From positions 124,001 to 188,000 of the forward strand of contig NQOF01000002.1 of NCBI GenBank assembly GCA_002270465.1: DNA of 64,000 nucleotides, given 5' to 3'. The stretch's first letter is position 1. Each line of letters starts with the position of its first letter. The position numbers and the translations under genes are program-made. The stretch is from Blautia hominis. GTDB lineage: Bacteria; Bacillota; Clostridia; Lachnospirales; Lachnospiraceae. A model generated the notes under the pieces. That model saw only the letters and a program-made list of their open reading frames with translations. It was not told the DNA's origin and ran no database searches. This document shows, piece by piece, positions 7,170-17,825 of this stretch.

Positions 7170-8804
7170 ATGGGTAAAAAGAATAGTAATACATTAGTGA
7201 AAAATGCGTCTTTTTTAATGGTTGCGGCGCTGATATCTAAGATTATCGGAATGATATACAAAAGTCCCTTGTCTTCGCTCCTGGGAAGAGAGAGCTTTGC
7301 CTGCTTCCAGTTCGCGCAGAATGTATATTTTATCCTGCTGATGATCGCATCCTTCAGTATTCCGCAGGCTGTATCCAAGATCATGTCGGAGCGGATCGCA
7401 TTCAAAAGATACAGAGACGCGCAGAGGGTGTTTAAGGGCGCTCTTTTATATGCAGTGATAGCCGGAGGCGCTGTTGCCCTCATATGTGTGTTCGGTGCTT
7501 CGATCCTGGTACCGGACAGCGTGGCAAATGCCAGACTGGCGCTTCAGATGCTGGCCCCTACTATTTTCATATCGGGTATTCTTGGGGTGTTCAGAGGATA
7601 TTTCCAGGCCTACAGGAATATGATGCCCACGTCTATCTCGCAAATCGTAGAACAGATAGCGGTTGCGGTTGTGGCACTATTGATGGCCAATTTTATGGTT
7701 CATCATTTTGCAGGTGCAGGGGAAGATACGCTGCAGAGATGGAGCGCAGCCGGGGCGACCATTGGTACGGGAGCCGGTGTTACGGCAGCGCTTCTTTTTA
7801 TGCTGTTTGTGTACAGCGTGAACAGGAAGACGATCAACCGCAGGATTGCCAGGGACAAGGTTTCTGTGGATGAGAGCTATCAGCAGGTCATGAGAAATAT
7901 TGTGCTGATCGTGGCGCCCATCATTCTCAGCGCATTTATTTATAATGTGAATGGTTATATCAATGGTGTGATGTACACCAGCATTTCAGATTTCAGAGGT
8001 ATGGATAATAGCCAGGTAAAAGTTCTGTATGCAGAGTTTGGATTTTTTATGACTCTGATCAATATTCCCCTGACGCTGGCTAGTACGGCTCCTACCTCCA
8101 TGATTCCGGAGGTGTCCGCCCATTATGCCACAGGGGATGTGAAAGGTGCCATTGAGAAGATAAATAATGCCACATGGATCAGTATGCTGATTTCCATGCC
8201 GGCTTCCGTGGGGCTTGCCGTGCTGGCACAGCCGGTAACCGCTCTGCTTTTCCCTTCCACAGAAGGCGTAGCGGGACAATTGATGGTGCTTGGGGTGATC
8301 ACGGTTATCCTGAACAGTACATCCAATATATCAAATGGGGTTCTGCAGGGCATCGGAAGGGCTAATGTCCCCATGATCAACGCGGCAATTTCCCTGGCTG
8401 TGGATATTGTATTTTTGGCGGTCCTGCTGTTTTTTACCGATGCGGGAATCTATGCCGTGGTCATTGCCATGATCGTATATGCCATTGTTATGTGTGTGCT
8501 CAATGACAGGGCCCTGAAGAAATACCTGGGATATCAGAATCCATGGAAATATGCTTACCTGCCTCCGTTTTTGGCAACAATCCCCATGGGGATCGTTGCG
8601 TTTGCCGTGTACAAAGGTGTGAGATTTCTGGTAAGATCACTGCCGCACTCCAATCTGCTGGCCTTGATCCCTTCGATTGCGCTGGCTGCTGCCGTGTATT
8701 TCATTTCCTATCTCTTTATTGCAAAACCATCCAGACAGGAACTTCTGTCCCTGCCGGGAGGGACAAAGCTTATAGTGCTGGCCCAAAAACTGAGGATCAT
8801 CTGA
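7170..8804 (+). CDS. MurJ/SpoVB-type polysaccharide or lipid-linked precursor flippase
   Basis: A 544-residue polytopic membrane protein of the MOP exporter superfamily. About 14 hydrophobic helices are spread through the sequence. The N-terminus (NASFLMVAALISKIIGMIYK, then SIPQAVSKIMSER) is typical of the SpoVB/polysaccharide-transport branch. In sporulating Firmicutes these proteins flip lipid-linked peptidoglycan precursors for cortex or wall synthesis, so a role in envelope or spore cortex is likely, but the exact substrate cannot be assigned. A bidirectional terminator follows. Confidence 0.88.
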   Translation: MGKKNSNTLVKNASFLMVAALISKIIGMIYKSPLSSLLGRESFACFQFAQNVYFILLMIASFSIPQAVSKIMSERIAFKRYRDAQRVFKGALLYAVIAGGAVALICVFGASILVPDSVANARLALQMLAPTIFISGILGVFRGYFQAYRNMMPTSISQIVEQIAVAVVALLMANFMVHHFAGAGEDTLQRWSAAGATIGTGAGVTAALLFMLFVYSVNRKTINRRIARDKVSVDESYQQVMRNIVLIVAPIILSAFIYNVNGYINGVMYTSISDFRGMDNSQVKVLYAEFGFFMTLINIPLTLASTAPTSMIPEVSAHYATGDVKGAIEKINNATWISMLISMPASVGLAVLAQPVTALLFPSTEGVAGQLMVLGVITVILNSTSNISNGVLQGIGRANVPMINAAISLAVDIVFLAVLLFFTDAGIYAVVIAMIVYAIVMCVLNDRALKKYLGYQNPWKYAYLPPFLATIPMGIVAFAVYKGVRFLVRSLPHSNLLALIPSIALAAAVYFISYLFIAKPSRQELLSLPGGTKLIVLAQKLRII

Positions 8805-8828
8805 CAAGATCATAAGAAAATCATAAGA

Positions 8829-8886
8829 AAAGCCAGCGGGCATATCATCCTATGCAGTGATATGCCCGCTGGCTTATTCTTTTTTA
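8829..8886. terminator. Bidirectional terminator
   Basis: A perfect 18-bp stem, AAGCCAGCGGGCATATCA (8830-8847) with its complement at 8858-8875, a 10-base loop, A-rich on the left and T-rich on the right (ATTCTTTTTT). It lies between two convergent genes and can stop transcription from both sides. Confidence 0.92.
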
Positions 8887-8890
8887 TCGG

Positions 8891-11800
8891 TCACTGCATC
8901 TTTTTGAATGCAGTGGACAGCATCAGCTTAATGCGGTTCAGCTGGTTTACCTCGCTGGCACCTGGATCATAGTCAATGGCAACAATATTGGCATCCGGAT
9001 AATCCTTACGGATGGCCTTGATAACGCCTTTGCCCACAATGTGGTTGGGCAGACAGCCGAAAGGCTGTGTACACACAATATTAGGTGCTCCGCTGTGGAT
9101 CAGTTCCATCATCTCTCCGGTCAAAAACCATCCCTCTCCGGTCTGGTTGCCGATAGATACAATGGGGGCTGCCATTTTTGCCAAGTCCTTGATGTTGGCA
9201 GATGGAGTAAAATGTTTGCTTTTGGCAAACTCTTTGTTGGCTGCCCCTCTGATAAATTCAATGGCTTTGATGCCCATATTGGCAGTTTTTGCAGAGGTTT
9301 TCTTGAATCCTAAATATTTTGCCTTGAAATTCTGGTTATAGAAGCAATAGCATAAAAAGTCGATCAAATCCGGGCAGACAGGTTCTGCCCCTTCTTTTTC
9401 CAGAAGCTCTGCCAGATGGTTATTGGCAGCAGGCAGGAATTTTACCAGAATTTCTCCTACAATACCTACTCTCGGTTTTTTCTCACCGGTGATGGGCAGC
9501 GTGTCAAATTCCCGGATCATCTGTCGGCAGATGCGGTTGAACTGCCCAAAAGTAATGTGTTTGGCGCTTATGAAACGGATACAGCGCTTCTCCCATTTGC
9601 GGTGCAGGGCATTGGCGGAGCCTTTGACGGCCTCGTAGGGGCGCATACGGTAGAGGCATTTCATAAGTATGTCTCCGAACACTGCGCCGAACGCCAGTCT
9701 GGAGGCCAGTTTAGCGGTGATCTTAAATCCGGGGTTTTCCTCCAGCCCGCTTAAATTGATGGAAATAACCGGTATGTAGGACATATTTGCCTTGGCAAGT
9801 GCCCTTCGGATAAATCCGATATAGTTGGAGGCACGGCATCCGCCTCCGGTCTGTGACATAATGATCGCTACCTTGTGCAGATCGTATTTGCCGGACAAGA
9901 GTGCCTGCATGATCTGGCCCACCACCATCAGGGAGGGATAACAGGCATCATTGTTCACGTATTTGAGGCCAACATCCACAGCTTCCTTGTTGTCATTGGG
10001 AAGCACTTCCAGATTGTACCCGCTGGCATTGAACGCTGCCTGCAGGATGGAAAAATGGATGGGTGACATCTGGGGGCACAGAATCGTATATTTTTTCCTC
10101 ATCTCAGGTGTGAATACCACCTTTTTGATGGAGGAGGGTGATATTTTCCGTTTGATATGCTGTTCTTCCTTGACCCGGAGGGCAGCGATCAGAGAGCGGA
10201 CACGGATGCGGGCAGCACCCAGGTTATTCACCTCATCTATTTTCAGGCAGGTGTAAATTTTGCCGCTGTCTGCCAGGATCTCATTTACCTGGTCTGTGGT
10301 CACGGCATCCAGTCCGCAGCCGAAGGAGTTTAACTGAATCAGATCCAGATTTTCTTTTTCCTTCACAAAGTTGGCGGCAGCGTAAAGCCTGGTGTGGTAC
10401 ATCCATTGGTCATTGACGCGCAGGGGGCGTTCAATAGGTGCCAGATGAGAGACAGAATCCTCTGTCAGTACGGCAATGCCGTAGGAGTTGATCAAGTCCG
10501 GGATACCGTGATGGATCTCCGGATCAATGTGGTATGGCCTTCCGGCCAGCACGATACCGCGTCTTCCTGTCTTATCCAGATAGCGGAGAGTCTCCTCACC
10601 TTTCCTGCGAATATCTTCCCTGCACTTGGCCATTTCTTTCCAGGCGGCATGGGCAGCGTCAGATACTTCTGTGGAGGGAATGTCTTTAAACTCTTCCAGC
10701 AGCCGCTCTGTGATGGTGTCCTCATTGGTCATGGCTAAGAACGGGTTGTGGAAATGGATTTCCGGATCATTCAGTTCGTCAATGTTATTCTTTATATTCT
10801 CCGCATAGGAGGTGACGATGGGGCAGTTGTAATGGTTAATGGAATCCTCAAATTCTTCCCTCTCGTACGGAATACAGGGGTAGAAGATATATTTGACCCC
10901 CTGTTTGATGAGCCACGATACATGTCCGTGAGCCAGTTTTGCAGGGTAGCACTCTGATTCACTGGGAATGGACTCAATGCCGAGTTCATATATCTTTCTG
11001 GTTGAGGTGGGGGAGAGTACCACCTGATATCCCAGCCTGGTAAAGAACGTATACCAGAAAGGATAGTTTTCAAACATGTTCAGGACTCTAGGGATGCCCA
11101 CCTTTCCTCTGGGAGCTTTATCCTCTGTCAGCGGCTCATAGGAGAACAGCATTTTATATTTATATTCAAACAGATTGGGAATATGGTCCTTGTTCTTCTC
11201 TTTGCCGATTCCCCGCTCGCAGCGGTTGCCGGAGATATACTGGCGTCCGCCTGAGAATTTGTTGATGGTCAGACGGCAGTTATTGGTACAGCCCCTGCAG
11301 TTTGCCATGGTGGTTTTATACTGGAGACTGTTGATCTTTTCAATAGGAAGCATGGTAGTTTCCTGGCCTGCCGTATAGCGCTCCCTTGCGATGAGGGCAG
11401 CACCGAAAGCGCCCATGATCCCGGCAATGTCCGGACGTATGGCTTCACAGCCCGCAATGCGCTCAAAGCTTCTCAAAACAGCGTCATTATAGAAAGTTCC
11501 GCCCTGTACGACAATGTGTTTTCCCAGCTCAGAGGCATCGGAAACCTTGATAACTTTATACAATGCATTTTTTATAACGGAATATGCCAGTCCTGCGGAG
11601 ATGTCTGATACCTCCGCACCTTCTTTTTGTGCCTGTTTTACTTTGGAATTCATGAAAACAGTACATCTGGTTCCAAGGTCAATAGGATTTTTGGCAAAAA
11701 GAGCGGCTTTTGCAAAGTCCTGTACACTGTAATTCAGGGAATTGGCAAAGGTCTCGATAAAGGAGCCGCAGCCGGAGGAGCAGGCTTCATTTAGCTGCAC

Positions 11801-13138
11801 GCTGTCCACAGTATGGTTCTTTATCTTGATACATTTCATATCCTGACCGCCGATATCCAGGATACAGTCCACCTCAGGGTCAAAGAAAGCGGCTGCATAG
11901 TAGTGGGATACGGTCTCCACTTCCCCCTCATCCAAAAGAAGGGCCGCCTTGATCAGTGCCTCTCCGTAGCCGGTGGAACAGGAGTATGCGATTTTGGCTT
12001 CCCGGGGAAGGTGGCTGTAAATTTCCTGAATGGCACGGATACTGGTTGCCAGGGGATTGCCGTTGTTGTTGCTGTAAAAGGAGTAGAGCAGGGAACCATC
12101 TTCCCCGACCAGGGCTGCCTTTGTTGTGGTGGAGCCTGCGTCTATACCAAGATAGCAGTTTCCGCTGTAGCCGGAGAGTTCGTCGGTTTTCACATTGTAA
12201 TGACTCTGGCGCTCATTGAATTTGTCATAATCCGCCCTGGAGGCAAACAGAGGTTCCATACGGTTGACCTCAAATTCCATATGTATATTGGCTGACAGCC
12301 TGTCGCGCATGGCAGTGACGGATACGCCGGGCGCATCCTTTTTTGCATTCAGCGCAGATCCTATAGCTGCGAACAGATGGGAATTGTCAGGTACAATGGT
12401 ATACTCCTCATCCAGCTTCAGTGTCCGGATAAACGCTGTCTTCAGTTCAGACAAAAAGTGAAGCGGGCCGCCCAGAAATGCCACATGGCCGCGGATTGGC
12501 TTTCCGCAGGCAAGGCCGCTGATGGTCTGGTTGACCACAGCCTGGAAAATGGAGGCTGACAGGTCCTCCTTCGTAGCGCCCTCGTTGATCAGCGGCTGGA
12601 TGTCTGTCTTGGCAAACACGCCGCAGCGGGCAGCGATGGGATAAAGCGCCTTGTAATTTTTAGCGTATTCATTCAGGCCTGCGGCATCGGTCTGCAGCAG
12701 GGAGGCCATCTGGTCAATAAAAGAACCGGTTCCTCCGGCACAGATGCCGTTCATACGCTGTTCAATATTTCCGCCTTCAAAATAAATGATCTTTGCATCC
12801 TCCCCGCCAAGCTCAATGGCTACGTCGGTTCTGGGAGCCAGTTCCTGTAGGGAGGAGGACACAGCGATAACCTCCTGCACAAAGGGAACCTCCAGATGTT
12901 TTGCGAGTGTAAGCCCGCCGGAACCGGTGATCACCGGAAGGACTAAAAATTCTCCTAATTGTTTATAAGCCTTATCCAGCAGTCCAGCCAGTGTATTCTG
13001 AATGTCTGCAAAGTGGCGTTCATAATCGGAGAAAAGGATTTCTTTTTCTTCATTTAGAACTGCGATTTTTACTGTGGTGGAACCAATATCAATTCCAAGA
13101 CGGTATACATCTGCAATATTTTTATTATCTGCTGACAT
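8891..13138 (-). CDS. Tandem acyl-CoA dehydratase activase fused to HgdB/DUF2229-like domains
   Basis: A 1415-residue multidomain protein. Two ASKHA ATPase (BcrA/BadF-type activase) domains come first. Domain one (about 12-275) has [23 protein letters not shown] and a cluster Cys in [10 protein letters not shown]. Domain two (about 325-590) has [26 protein letters not shown] and [10 protein letters not shown] Cys-rich segment ([16 protein letters not shown]) and a DUF2229-like domain follow from about 640. The C-terminal part resembles 2-hydroxyacyl-CoA dehydratase subunits ([25 protein letters not shown]). Activases donate an ATP-driven, low-potential electron to dehydratases, usually through a homodimer-bridged [4Fe-4S] cluster. 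Here the two halves could form the bridge in one chain. The substrate is unknown. GGAGG precedes ATG 13138. Confidence 0.85.
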   Translation of the reverse strand: MSADNKNIADVYRLGIDIGSTTVKIAVLNEEKEILFSDYERHFADIQNTLAGLLDKAYKQLGEFLVLPVITGSGGLTLAKHLEVPFVQEVIAVSSSLQELAPRTDVAIELGGEDAKIIYFEGGNIEQRMNGICAGGTGSFIDQMASLLQTDAAGLNEYAKNYKALYPIAARCGVFAKTDIQPLINEGATKEDLSASIFQAVVNQTISGLACGKPIRGHVAFLGGPLHFLSELKTAFIRTLKLDEEYTIVPDNSHLFAAIGSALNAKKDAPGVSVTAMRDRLSANIHMEFEVNRMEPLFASRADYDKFNERQSHYNVKTDELSGYSGNCYLGIDAGSTTTKAALVGEDGSLLYSFYSNNNGNPLATSIRAIQEIYSHLPREAKIAYSCSTGYGEALIKAALLLDEGEVETVSHYYAAAFFDPEVDCILDIGGQDMKCIKIKNHTVDSVQLNEACSSGCGSFIETFANSLNYSVQDFAKAALFAKNPIDLGTRCTVFMNSKVKQAQKEGAEVSDISAGLAYSVIKNALYKVIKVSDASELGKHIVVQGGTFYNDAVLRSFERIAGCEAIRPDIAGIMGAFGAALIARERYTAGQETTMLPIEKINSLQYKTTMANCRGCTNNCRLTINKFSGGRQYISGNRCERGIGKEKNKDHIPNLFEYKYKMLFSYEPLTEDKAPRGKVGIPRVLNMFENYPFWYTFFTRLGYQVVLSPTSTRKIYELGIESIPSESECYPAKLAHGHVSWLIKQGVKYIFYPCIPYEREEFEDSINHYNCPIVTSYAENIKNNIDELNDPEIHFHNPFLAMTNEDTITERLLEEFKDIPSTEVSDAAHAAWKEMAKCREDIRRKGEETLRYLDKTGRRGIVLAGRPYHIDPEIHHGIPDLINSYGIAVLTEDSVSHLAPIERPLRVNDQWMYHTRLYAAANFVKEKENLDLIQLNSFGCGLDAVTTDQVNEILADSGKIYTCLKIDEVNNLGAARIRVRSLIAALRVKEEQHIKRKISPSSIKKVVFTPEMRKKYTILCPQMSPIHFSILQAAFNASGYNLEVLPNDNKEAVDVGLKYVNNDACYPSLMVVGQIMQALLSGKYDLHKVAIIMSQTGGGCRASNYIGFIRRALAKANMSYIPVISINLSGLEENPGFKITAKLASRLAFGAVFGDILMKCLYRMRPYEAVKGSANALHRKWEKRCIRFISAKHITFGQFNRICRQMIREFDTLPITGEKKPRVGIVGEILVKFLPAANNHLAELLEKEGAEPVCPDLIDFLCYCFYNQNFKAKYLGFKKTSAKTANMGIKAIEFIRGAANKEFAKSKHFTPSANIKDLAKMAAPIVSIGNQTGEGWFLTGEMMELIHSGAPNIVCTQPFGCLPNHIVGKGVIKAIRKDYPDANIVAIDYDPGASEVNQLNRIKLMLSTAFKKMQ

Positions 13139-13325
13139 GGTCAGGAGACCTCCTTCATAATAAATGGACGGATTTTATGCCGTCATATATGCGTTTCTTC
13201 TTATTTATATAGTGCTATAGAAAATCATTTAACATTATACGACAATATTTCTAAAAATACAATTGCTATTTTGAAATTGGATTATTTTAGTTATATATAA
13301 GAGGGAAAGAAAATATTCCAGCCGG

Positions 13326-13354
13326 TTGCGTTTACATTTCCCTTATGGTAGAAT
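13326..13354 (+). promoter_or_regulatory. Sigma-A-type promoter of tgt
   Basis: TTGCGT (13326-13331), a 17-base spacer and TAGAAT (13349-13354), about 75 bases before the tgt start. No preQ1-type riboswitch structure was recognised in the leader. Confidence 0.6.
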
Positions 13355-13428
13355 AAGCCAGATGTAACTGTTCATCAGATATACAGTTACGGGCAAAAGG
13401 ATTACGTTTAGAAAGAGGAAATTGTTAT

Positions 13429-14565
13429 ATGTACAAGATACTGAAACAGGAAGGCATGGCAAAACGCGCCCATTTTGAAACAGTGCACGGCACGGTGGAG
13501 ACCCCTGTCTTTATGAACGTGGGCACAGTGGCTGCGATCAAGGGCGCAGTTGCCACAACGGACCTGCATGAAATAGGAACGCAGATAGAATTGTCAAACA
13601 CATATCATCTCCATGTTCGCCCGGGTGACCAGGTAGTGAAAAAACTGGGCGGACTCCATAAATTTATGAACTGGGACAGACCCATACTCACGGATTCCGG
13701 CGGATTTCAGGTGTTTTCCCTGTCAAAGCTGCGGAAGATCAAAGAGGAAGGCGTTTATTTTAACTCCCACATTGACGGACATAAGATTTTTATGGGACCA
13801 GAGGAAAGTATGCAGATACAGTCCAACCTGGCGTCCACCATTGCCATGGCGTTTGATGAGTGTCCATCCTCTGTGGCAGACCGAAAATACGTTCAGGACT
13901 CTGTGGACAGGACCACAAGATGGCTTGCCCGGTGTAAGGATGAGATGGCACGGCTGAATGCAAAAGAAGATACTATCAATCCCCAGCAGATGCTGTTCGG
14001 CATTAATCAGGGCGCAGTATATGATGATATCCGTATCGCACATGCAAAAGAGATTGCCAAAATGGACCTTGACGGTTATGCAGTTGGGGGGCTTGCTGTG
14101 GGGGAGAGCCATGAGGAAATGTACCGGATCCTGGACAGTGTGGTGCCCTATCTTCCCACAGATAAGCCCACATATCTGATGGGTGTGGGAACACCGGCCA
14201 ACATTTTGGAAGGTGTATCCAGAGGCGTGGATTTCTTTGACTGTGTATACCCAAGCCGGAATGGACGCCATGGCCACGTGTACACGAATTTTGGAAAACT
14301 CAATCTGTTCAACGCTAAATATGAACTGGATTCCCGCCCGATCGAGGAGGGATGCCAGTGCCCGGCCTGCAGAAGTTACAGCAGGGCCTATATCCGCCAT
14401 CTTCTGAAGGCTAAGGAAATGCTGGGAATGCGTCTGTGTGTACTGCACAACCTGTATTTCTACAATACTATGATGACGGAAATACGCCAGGCTCTTGATG
14501 AAGGGCACTATGAGGACTATAAACAGCAGAAGCTGGAGCGCATGGCAGCAGGTCCTAAGGCATAA
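13429..14565 (+). CDS. tgt: tRNA-guanine transglycosylase
   Basis: Exchanges guanine-34 of GUN-anticodon tRNAs for preQ1 (queuine precursor). The 378-residue length is standard. The catalytic nucleophile region is LTDSGGFQVFSL. The substrate-binding GGLAVGES follows near the middle, then the second Asp in GVDFFDCVYPSRNGRHG. The zinc site CQCPACRSYSRAYIRHL is complete near the C-terminus. It is followed by yajC, a pairing common in bacteria, but queA is not upstream as it often is elsewhere. Confidence 0.97.
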   Translation: MYKILKQEGMAKRAHFETVHGTVETPVFMNVGTVAAIKGAVATTDLHEIGTQIELSNTYHLHVRPGDQVVKKLGGLHKFMNWDRPILTDSGGFQVFSLSKLRKIKEEGVYFNSHIDGHKIFMGPEESMQIQSNLASTIAMAFDECPSSVADRKYVQDSVDRTTRWLARCKDEMARLNAKEDTINPQQMLFGINQGAVYDDIRIAHAKEIAKMDLDGYAVGGLAVGESHEEMYRILDSVVPYLPTDKPTYLMGVGTPANILEGVSRGVDFFDCVYPSRNGRHGHVYTNFGKLNLFNAKYELDSRPIEEGCQCPACRSYSRAYIRHLLKAKEMLGMRLCVLHNLYFYNTMMTEIRQALDEGHYEDYKQQKLERMAAGPKA

Positions 14566-14680
14566 AAACAGAAAAAACGTGTAAAATATATAAAAAAACC
14601 TGAAAAACACTTGAAGAAATAAGGGAAATTGTGTATTATTGTAATAACGTTCAAAAATATAATTTGCAGGAGGAACAAAA

Positions 14681-15004
14681 ATGTTATTAGGACAGGCAAG
14701 CGCAGGCGGCGCCGGCGCATGGGCAACCATGTTACTGCCGCTGGTTGTATTTTTTCTTTTAATGTATTTCATGATCATGAGACCGCAGAAAAAGGAACAG
14801 CAGAGAGTAAAATCCATGTTATCTTCTATGGAAGTAGGCGACAGTGTGGTAACCACAAGCGGTTTTTACGGAATCTTAATTGATATTACGGATGAAGATG
14901 TTATCGTAGAATTCGGAAACAACAGAAACTGCAGAATCCCTATGAGAAAAGCGGCTATCGCAGAAGTTGAGAAAGCCGGAGACGGAATCGCAGAAAAAGA
15001 GTAA
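14681..15004 (+). CDS. yajC: Preprotein translocase subunit YajC
   Basis: A 107-residue single-pass membrane protein associated with the SecDF part of the Sec translocon. The membrane segment lies at about residues 11-32 and is followed by MRPQKKEQQRVKSMLSSMEVGDSVVTTSGFYG, the diagnostic stretch of the family (quoted only in part: MRPQKKEQQ and GDSVVTTSGFYG). The N-terminus is Gly/Ala rich. GCAGGAGG sits 7 bases before ATG 14681. SecD and SecF are not next to it in this window. Convergent or downstream serine dehydratase genes follow after 120 bases. Confidence 0.95.
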   Translation: MLLGQASAGGAGAWATMLLPLVVFFLLMYFMIMRPQKKEQQRVKSMLSSMEVGDSVVTTSGFYGILIDITDEDVIVEFGNNRNCRIPMRKAAIAEVEKAGDGIAEKE

Positions 15005-15125
15005 TTCAGAAGATTGAAAAGCAAGACAGGTGTTGCAGGAAAAATGGTTCTGCGGCGCCTGTTTTTTCGTGAATGAGAAACGGTCCCTTGATGGAAACAG
15101 GGACAGAATATGGAGAAATACGAAC

Positions 15126-15794
15126 ATGGCATTTATCAGTTTATTTGATGTGATCGGGCCAAATATGGTGGGACCTTCCAGCTCTCACACCGCTGGTGCG
15201 GCATCTATGGCTCTTCTTGCGCGGAGGCTTTTTCCGGGCAGGATAAAAAAAGTGCGTTTTACCCTGTATGGTTCCTTTGCCCAGACATACCGGGGGCACG
15301 GTACAGACCGGGCGCTTCTGGGAGGTATCATGGGATTTCAGACAGATGATCTGCGGATCAGGGATTCCCTGACACTGGCCAGGGAGCAGGGGCTTTGCTA
15401 TGAATTTATAACCAGCAGCGAACTGGGAGATGAACACCCGAATACTGCGGATATGGATATGGAGGGCACCGGCGGAGAGCATCTTTTTGTGCGTGGTGTT
15501 TCCCTGGGCGGCGGCAAGGTGAAAATTGTCCGTTTGAATCAGATAGAAGTGGATTTTACAGGGGAGTACAGCACACTGGTTGTCAGTCAGACAGACAAGC
15601 CGGGTGTGGTGGCACATATTACCAAGGCTCTGAGCGAGAAGAATGTAAATATTGCATTTATGCGCCTTTACCGGGAGGAGAGAGGTGCCAGGGCCTATAC
15701 CATTGTGGAGTCTGATGAAAAAATACCGGAGGACGTGACAGATAAGATCAGGGAAAATCCCTGTGTCTCCAACGTGATTCTGGTACAGATATAG
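15126..15794 (+). CDS. sdaAB: L-serine ammonia-lyase, iron-sulfur-dependent, beta subunit
   Basis: The small subunit of the two-chain oxygen-labile L-serine dehydratase (serine to pyruvate plus ammonia). MAFISLFDVIGPNMVGPSSSHTAGA at the start holds the family motif around GPSSSHTAGA. The C-terminal third (about 150-222) is an ACT domain (VVAHITKALSEKNVNIAFM). The long upstream frame from 15030 is not used. ATG 15126 has GGAG upstream, and the conserved domain begins there. The alpha-subunit gene starts 10 bases downstream, so one operon makes both chains. Together with serC-serA at 31-33 kb, the window encodes both serine synthesis and serine breakdown. Confidence 0.94.
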   Translation: MAFISLFDVIGPNMVGPSSSHTAGAASMALLARRLFPGRIKKVRFTLYGSFAQTYRGHGTDRALLGGIMGFQTDDLRIRDSLTLAREQGLCYEFITSSELGDEHPNTADMDMEGTGGEHLFVRGVSLGGGKVKIVRLNQIEVDFTGEYSTLVVSQTDKPGVVAHITKALSEKNVNIAFMRLYREERGARAYTIVESDEKIPEDVTDKIRENPCVSNVILVQI

Positions 15795-15803
15795 GAGGAT
15801 AGG

Positions 15804-16679
15804 ATGGAATTCAATCAGGGCAGTGAACTTTTAGATCTATGCAGGGAGCAGGACATGCCCATCTCCAGGGTCATGAAGCTTAGGGAGACGGAATTTTCCC
15901 GGATTTCAGAGGAGGAAGTGGAGGAGAAAATGATAAAATCCCTGAATATCATGCGCCGTTCCGCAAAAGAGCCTCTGACCGATCCCAAACCCTCCGTGGG
16001 CGGTCTGATCGGGGGAGAATCTCGCAAGCTTCATCAGCACGCTTTGGCGGGAAGGTCTGTCTGCGGGACGGTGCTTCAGCGTGCGATCACTTATGCTATG
16101 GCAGTTCTGGAGGTCAATGCCTCCATGGGTGTGATCGTGGCCGCGCCTACAGCTGGCTCTTCCGGTGTGGTACCGGGAGTGCTTCTGGCTCTGCAGGAAG
16201 AATATGATTTGGCGGAAAAAGAGGTTTTAAACGGACTTTACACAGCAGGGGCTATCGGATACCTGCTTATGCGGAATGCCTCTGTGGCAGGCGCGGAAGC
16301 GGGGTGTCAGGCGGAGGTGGGCGCAGCATCAGCCATGGCAGCAGCGGCTGCGGTGGAGATGATGGGAGGCACACCCAAGCAGTGTCTGGATGCGGCCTCT
16401 GTGGCAATATCCAACCTGCTTGGTCTGGTCTGTGATCCCATAGCCGGCCTTGTGGAGTACCCATGTCAGAACAGGAACAGTGTGGGGGCAGCGAATGCGC
16501 TGATCTGTGCGGAGCAGACCCTTGCGGGGATCCCGGCAGTGATTCCTTTTGACGAGATGGCCCAGGCTATGTATCATGTGGGCAGAAGTCTTCCCTTTGA
16601 ACTGCGGGAAAGCGCACTGGGCGGCTGTGCGGCAACCCCTGCTGCATGCAGACGTACTTGCGAGATCTTTGGAAACTGA
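15804..16679 (+). CDS. sdaAA: L-serine ammonia-lyase, iron-sulfur-dependent, alpha subunit
   Basis: The catalytic, [4Fe-4S]-bearing subunit (291 aa). The cofactor domain is recognisable from VIVAAPTAGSSGVVPGVL (about 112-129) and the Cys-containing segments AEAGCQAEVGAASAMAAAA and LVCDPIAGLVEYPCQNRN. The cluster Cys residues are among these and the C-terminal ALGGCAATPAACRRTC. The reaction dehydrates L-serine through the cluster's open iron site and is oxygen-sensitive, fitting an anaerobe. AGGAGG lies 6-7 bases before ATG 15804. Confidence 0.95.
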   Translation: MEFNQGSELLDLCREQDMPISRVMKLRETEFSRISEEEVEEKMIKSLNIMRRSAKEPLTDPKPSVGGLIGGESRKLHQHALAGRSVCGTVLQRAITYAMAVLEVNASMGVIVAAPTAGSSGVVPGVLLALQEEYDLAEKEVLNGLYTAGAIGYLLMRNASVAGAEAGCQAEVGAASAMAAAAAVEMMGGTPKQCLDAASVAISNLLGLVCDPIAGLVEYPCQNRNSVGAANALICAEQTLAGIPAVIPFDEMAQAMYHVGRSLPFELRESALGGCAATPAACRRTCEIFGN

Positions 16680-16779
16680 GGGTTAAGAGGTGCATTTTCC
16701 ACACCGACATTTTCCGTAGAAGATTTATCGGACAGATAAGCAGTGAAGGATGTATTATATATATAAGGCAGGTGAAGAT

Positions 16780-17610
16780 ATGGAGTGGATGCAGCGGATA
16801 AACCGGGTGATGGACTATGTGGAGGAGCATCTTCGGGATGAGATTTGTGAGGAAGAGATCAGTAAGATCATGGCGTGTCCGTATCAGAACTTTCAGAGTC
16901 TGTTCGGACAGGTGACAAACATTAGTTTTTCTGAATATATCAGAAGGCGCAAGCTGACTATGGCGGCATATGATTTGCAGAATACCGATGAGAAAGTGTT
17001 GGATATAGCACTGAAATATGGATATCAGTCAGGAGATGCTTTCCGTGTGGCATTCCGCAAAATGCATGGTGTCAATCCCACGGAGGTGAGACAGAATGCT
17101 GTTCCGCTGATGTTTTACTGCAGGCTTGAATTTCAGATAACTGTAAAGGGGGTAGAGTCTATGAGGTATACGATTGAAGACAAGAAGGCATTTCAGGTAC
17201 TTGGAACAAGAATGACCACGCCGTACGGAGGCGGTACCTGGGCAGTGGTGAAGAGCGACGGTACCAACGAAAAGATGAAAGATATCAGCGGAGATTTTTT
17301 TGACCTGGGGCTGTGTTTTGGATTTCAGGAGGACGGCAGCAATGATTATATGTGTGCTGTCCTTTGGGATGGGCCCAAGGTAGAGGGATTTGTAACATAT
17401 CAGTACCCGCCGGCAACGTGGCTTATTTTCCAGACAAAGGGGAAGATCTCAGACAATATACTGGGGAATTTATGGCGGCAGATCAATCAGGAATTTCTGC
17501 CCCAGAGCCAGTATGACAAATGCGGACTCCCCACTATTGAAAGATATGTTTTTTGGAATGAAGCTGAGGATGCAGGGGAAGTGGAAGTTTGGATACCGGT
17601 GAAATATTAA
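16780..17610 (+). CDS. AraC-family regulator with GyrI-like effector-binding domain
   Basis: A 276-residue regulator. The N-terminal region has two HTH motifs of the AraC type (about 1-100), with KIMACPYQNFQSLFGQVTN in the first and VLDIALKYGYQSGDAFRVAF (20-residue core of the second). The C-terminal half (about 118-276) resembles the GyrI/BmrR effector-binding fold, which binds small hydrophobic or cationic ligands (WLIFQTKG and EVEVWIPVKY are typical end strands). AGGTGA 5 bases upstream supports ATG 16780 over the in-frame ATG 16750. The cognate target genes are not evident. The neighbouring genes are a serine dehydratase and a hydrogenase with separate signals. Confidence 0.9.
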   Translation: MEWMQRINRVMDYVEEHLRDEICEEEISKIMACPYQNFQSLFGQVTNISFSEYIRRRKLTMAAYDLQNTDEKVLDIALKYGYQSGDAFRVAFRKMHGVNPTEVRQNAVPLMFYCRLEFQITVKGVESMRYTIEDKKAFQVLGTRMTTPYGGGTWAVVKSDGTNEKMKDISGDFFDLGLCFGFQEDGSNDYMCAVLWDGPKVEGFVTYQYPPATWLIFQTKGKISDNILGNLWRQINQEFLPQSQYDKCGLPTIERYVFWNEAEDAGEVEVWIPVKY

Positions 17611-17618
17611 TTGAGGAT

Positions 17619-17653
17619 GTCTCATATCTATAACAGGGTATGAGACATTTTTT
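17619..17653 (+). terminator. Intrinsic terminator
   Basis: TGTCTCATA (17619-17627) pairs with TATGAGACA (17639-17647), and six T follow directly. It ends the AraC-type regulator transcript before the hydrogenase promoter. Confidence 0.9.
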
Positions 17654-17717
17654 GTATAAAAAAGTCTGGGGAGTACCCTTAAATTATTAGAAAATTATTA
17701 AAATATCACAAAATATG

Positions 17718-17746
17718 TTGACGGTATTATACAAAAATGATAATTT
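17718..17746 (+). promoter_or_regulatory. Promoter of the GltD-like/hydrogenase operon
   Basis: TTGACG (17718-17723), a 17-base spacer, then TAATTT (17741-17746), in an AT-rich stretch with a leader of about 70 bases before the first start codon. Confidence 0.5.
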
Positions 17747-17825
17747 TAAGATATAACAATTTACAATAGCAGCATATAAAAGTATGCGGCGTGTTAGCTG
17801 TACGGCGGCTCAATTGGAGGTAGAT

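Noticed and set aside
13723-14856. 377-codon minus-strand ORF over tgt and yajC
   Set aside because: It is antisense to two well-supported genes with intact motifs.
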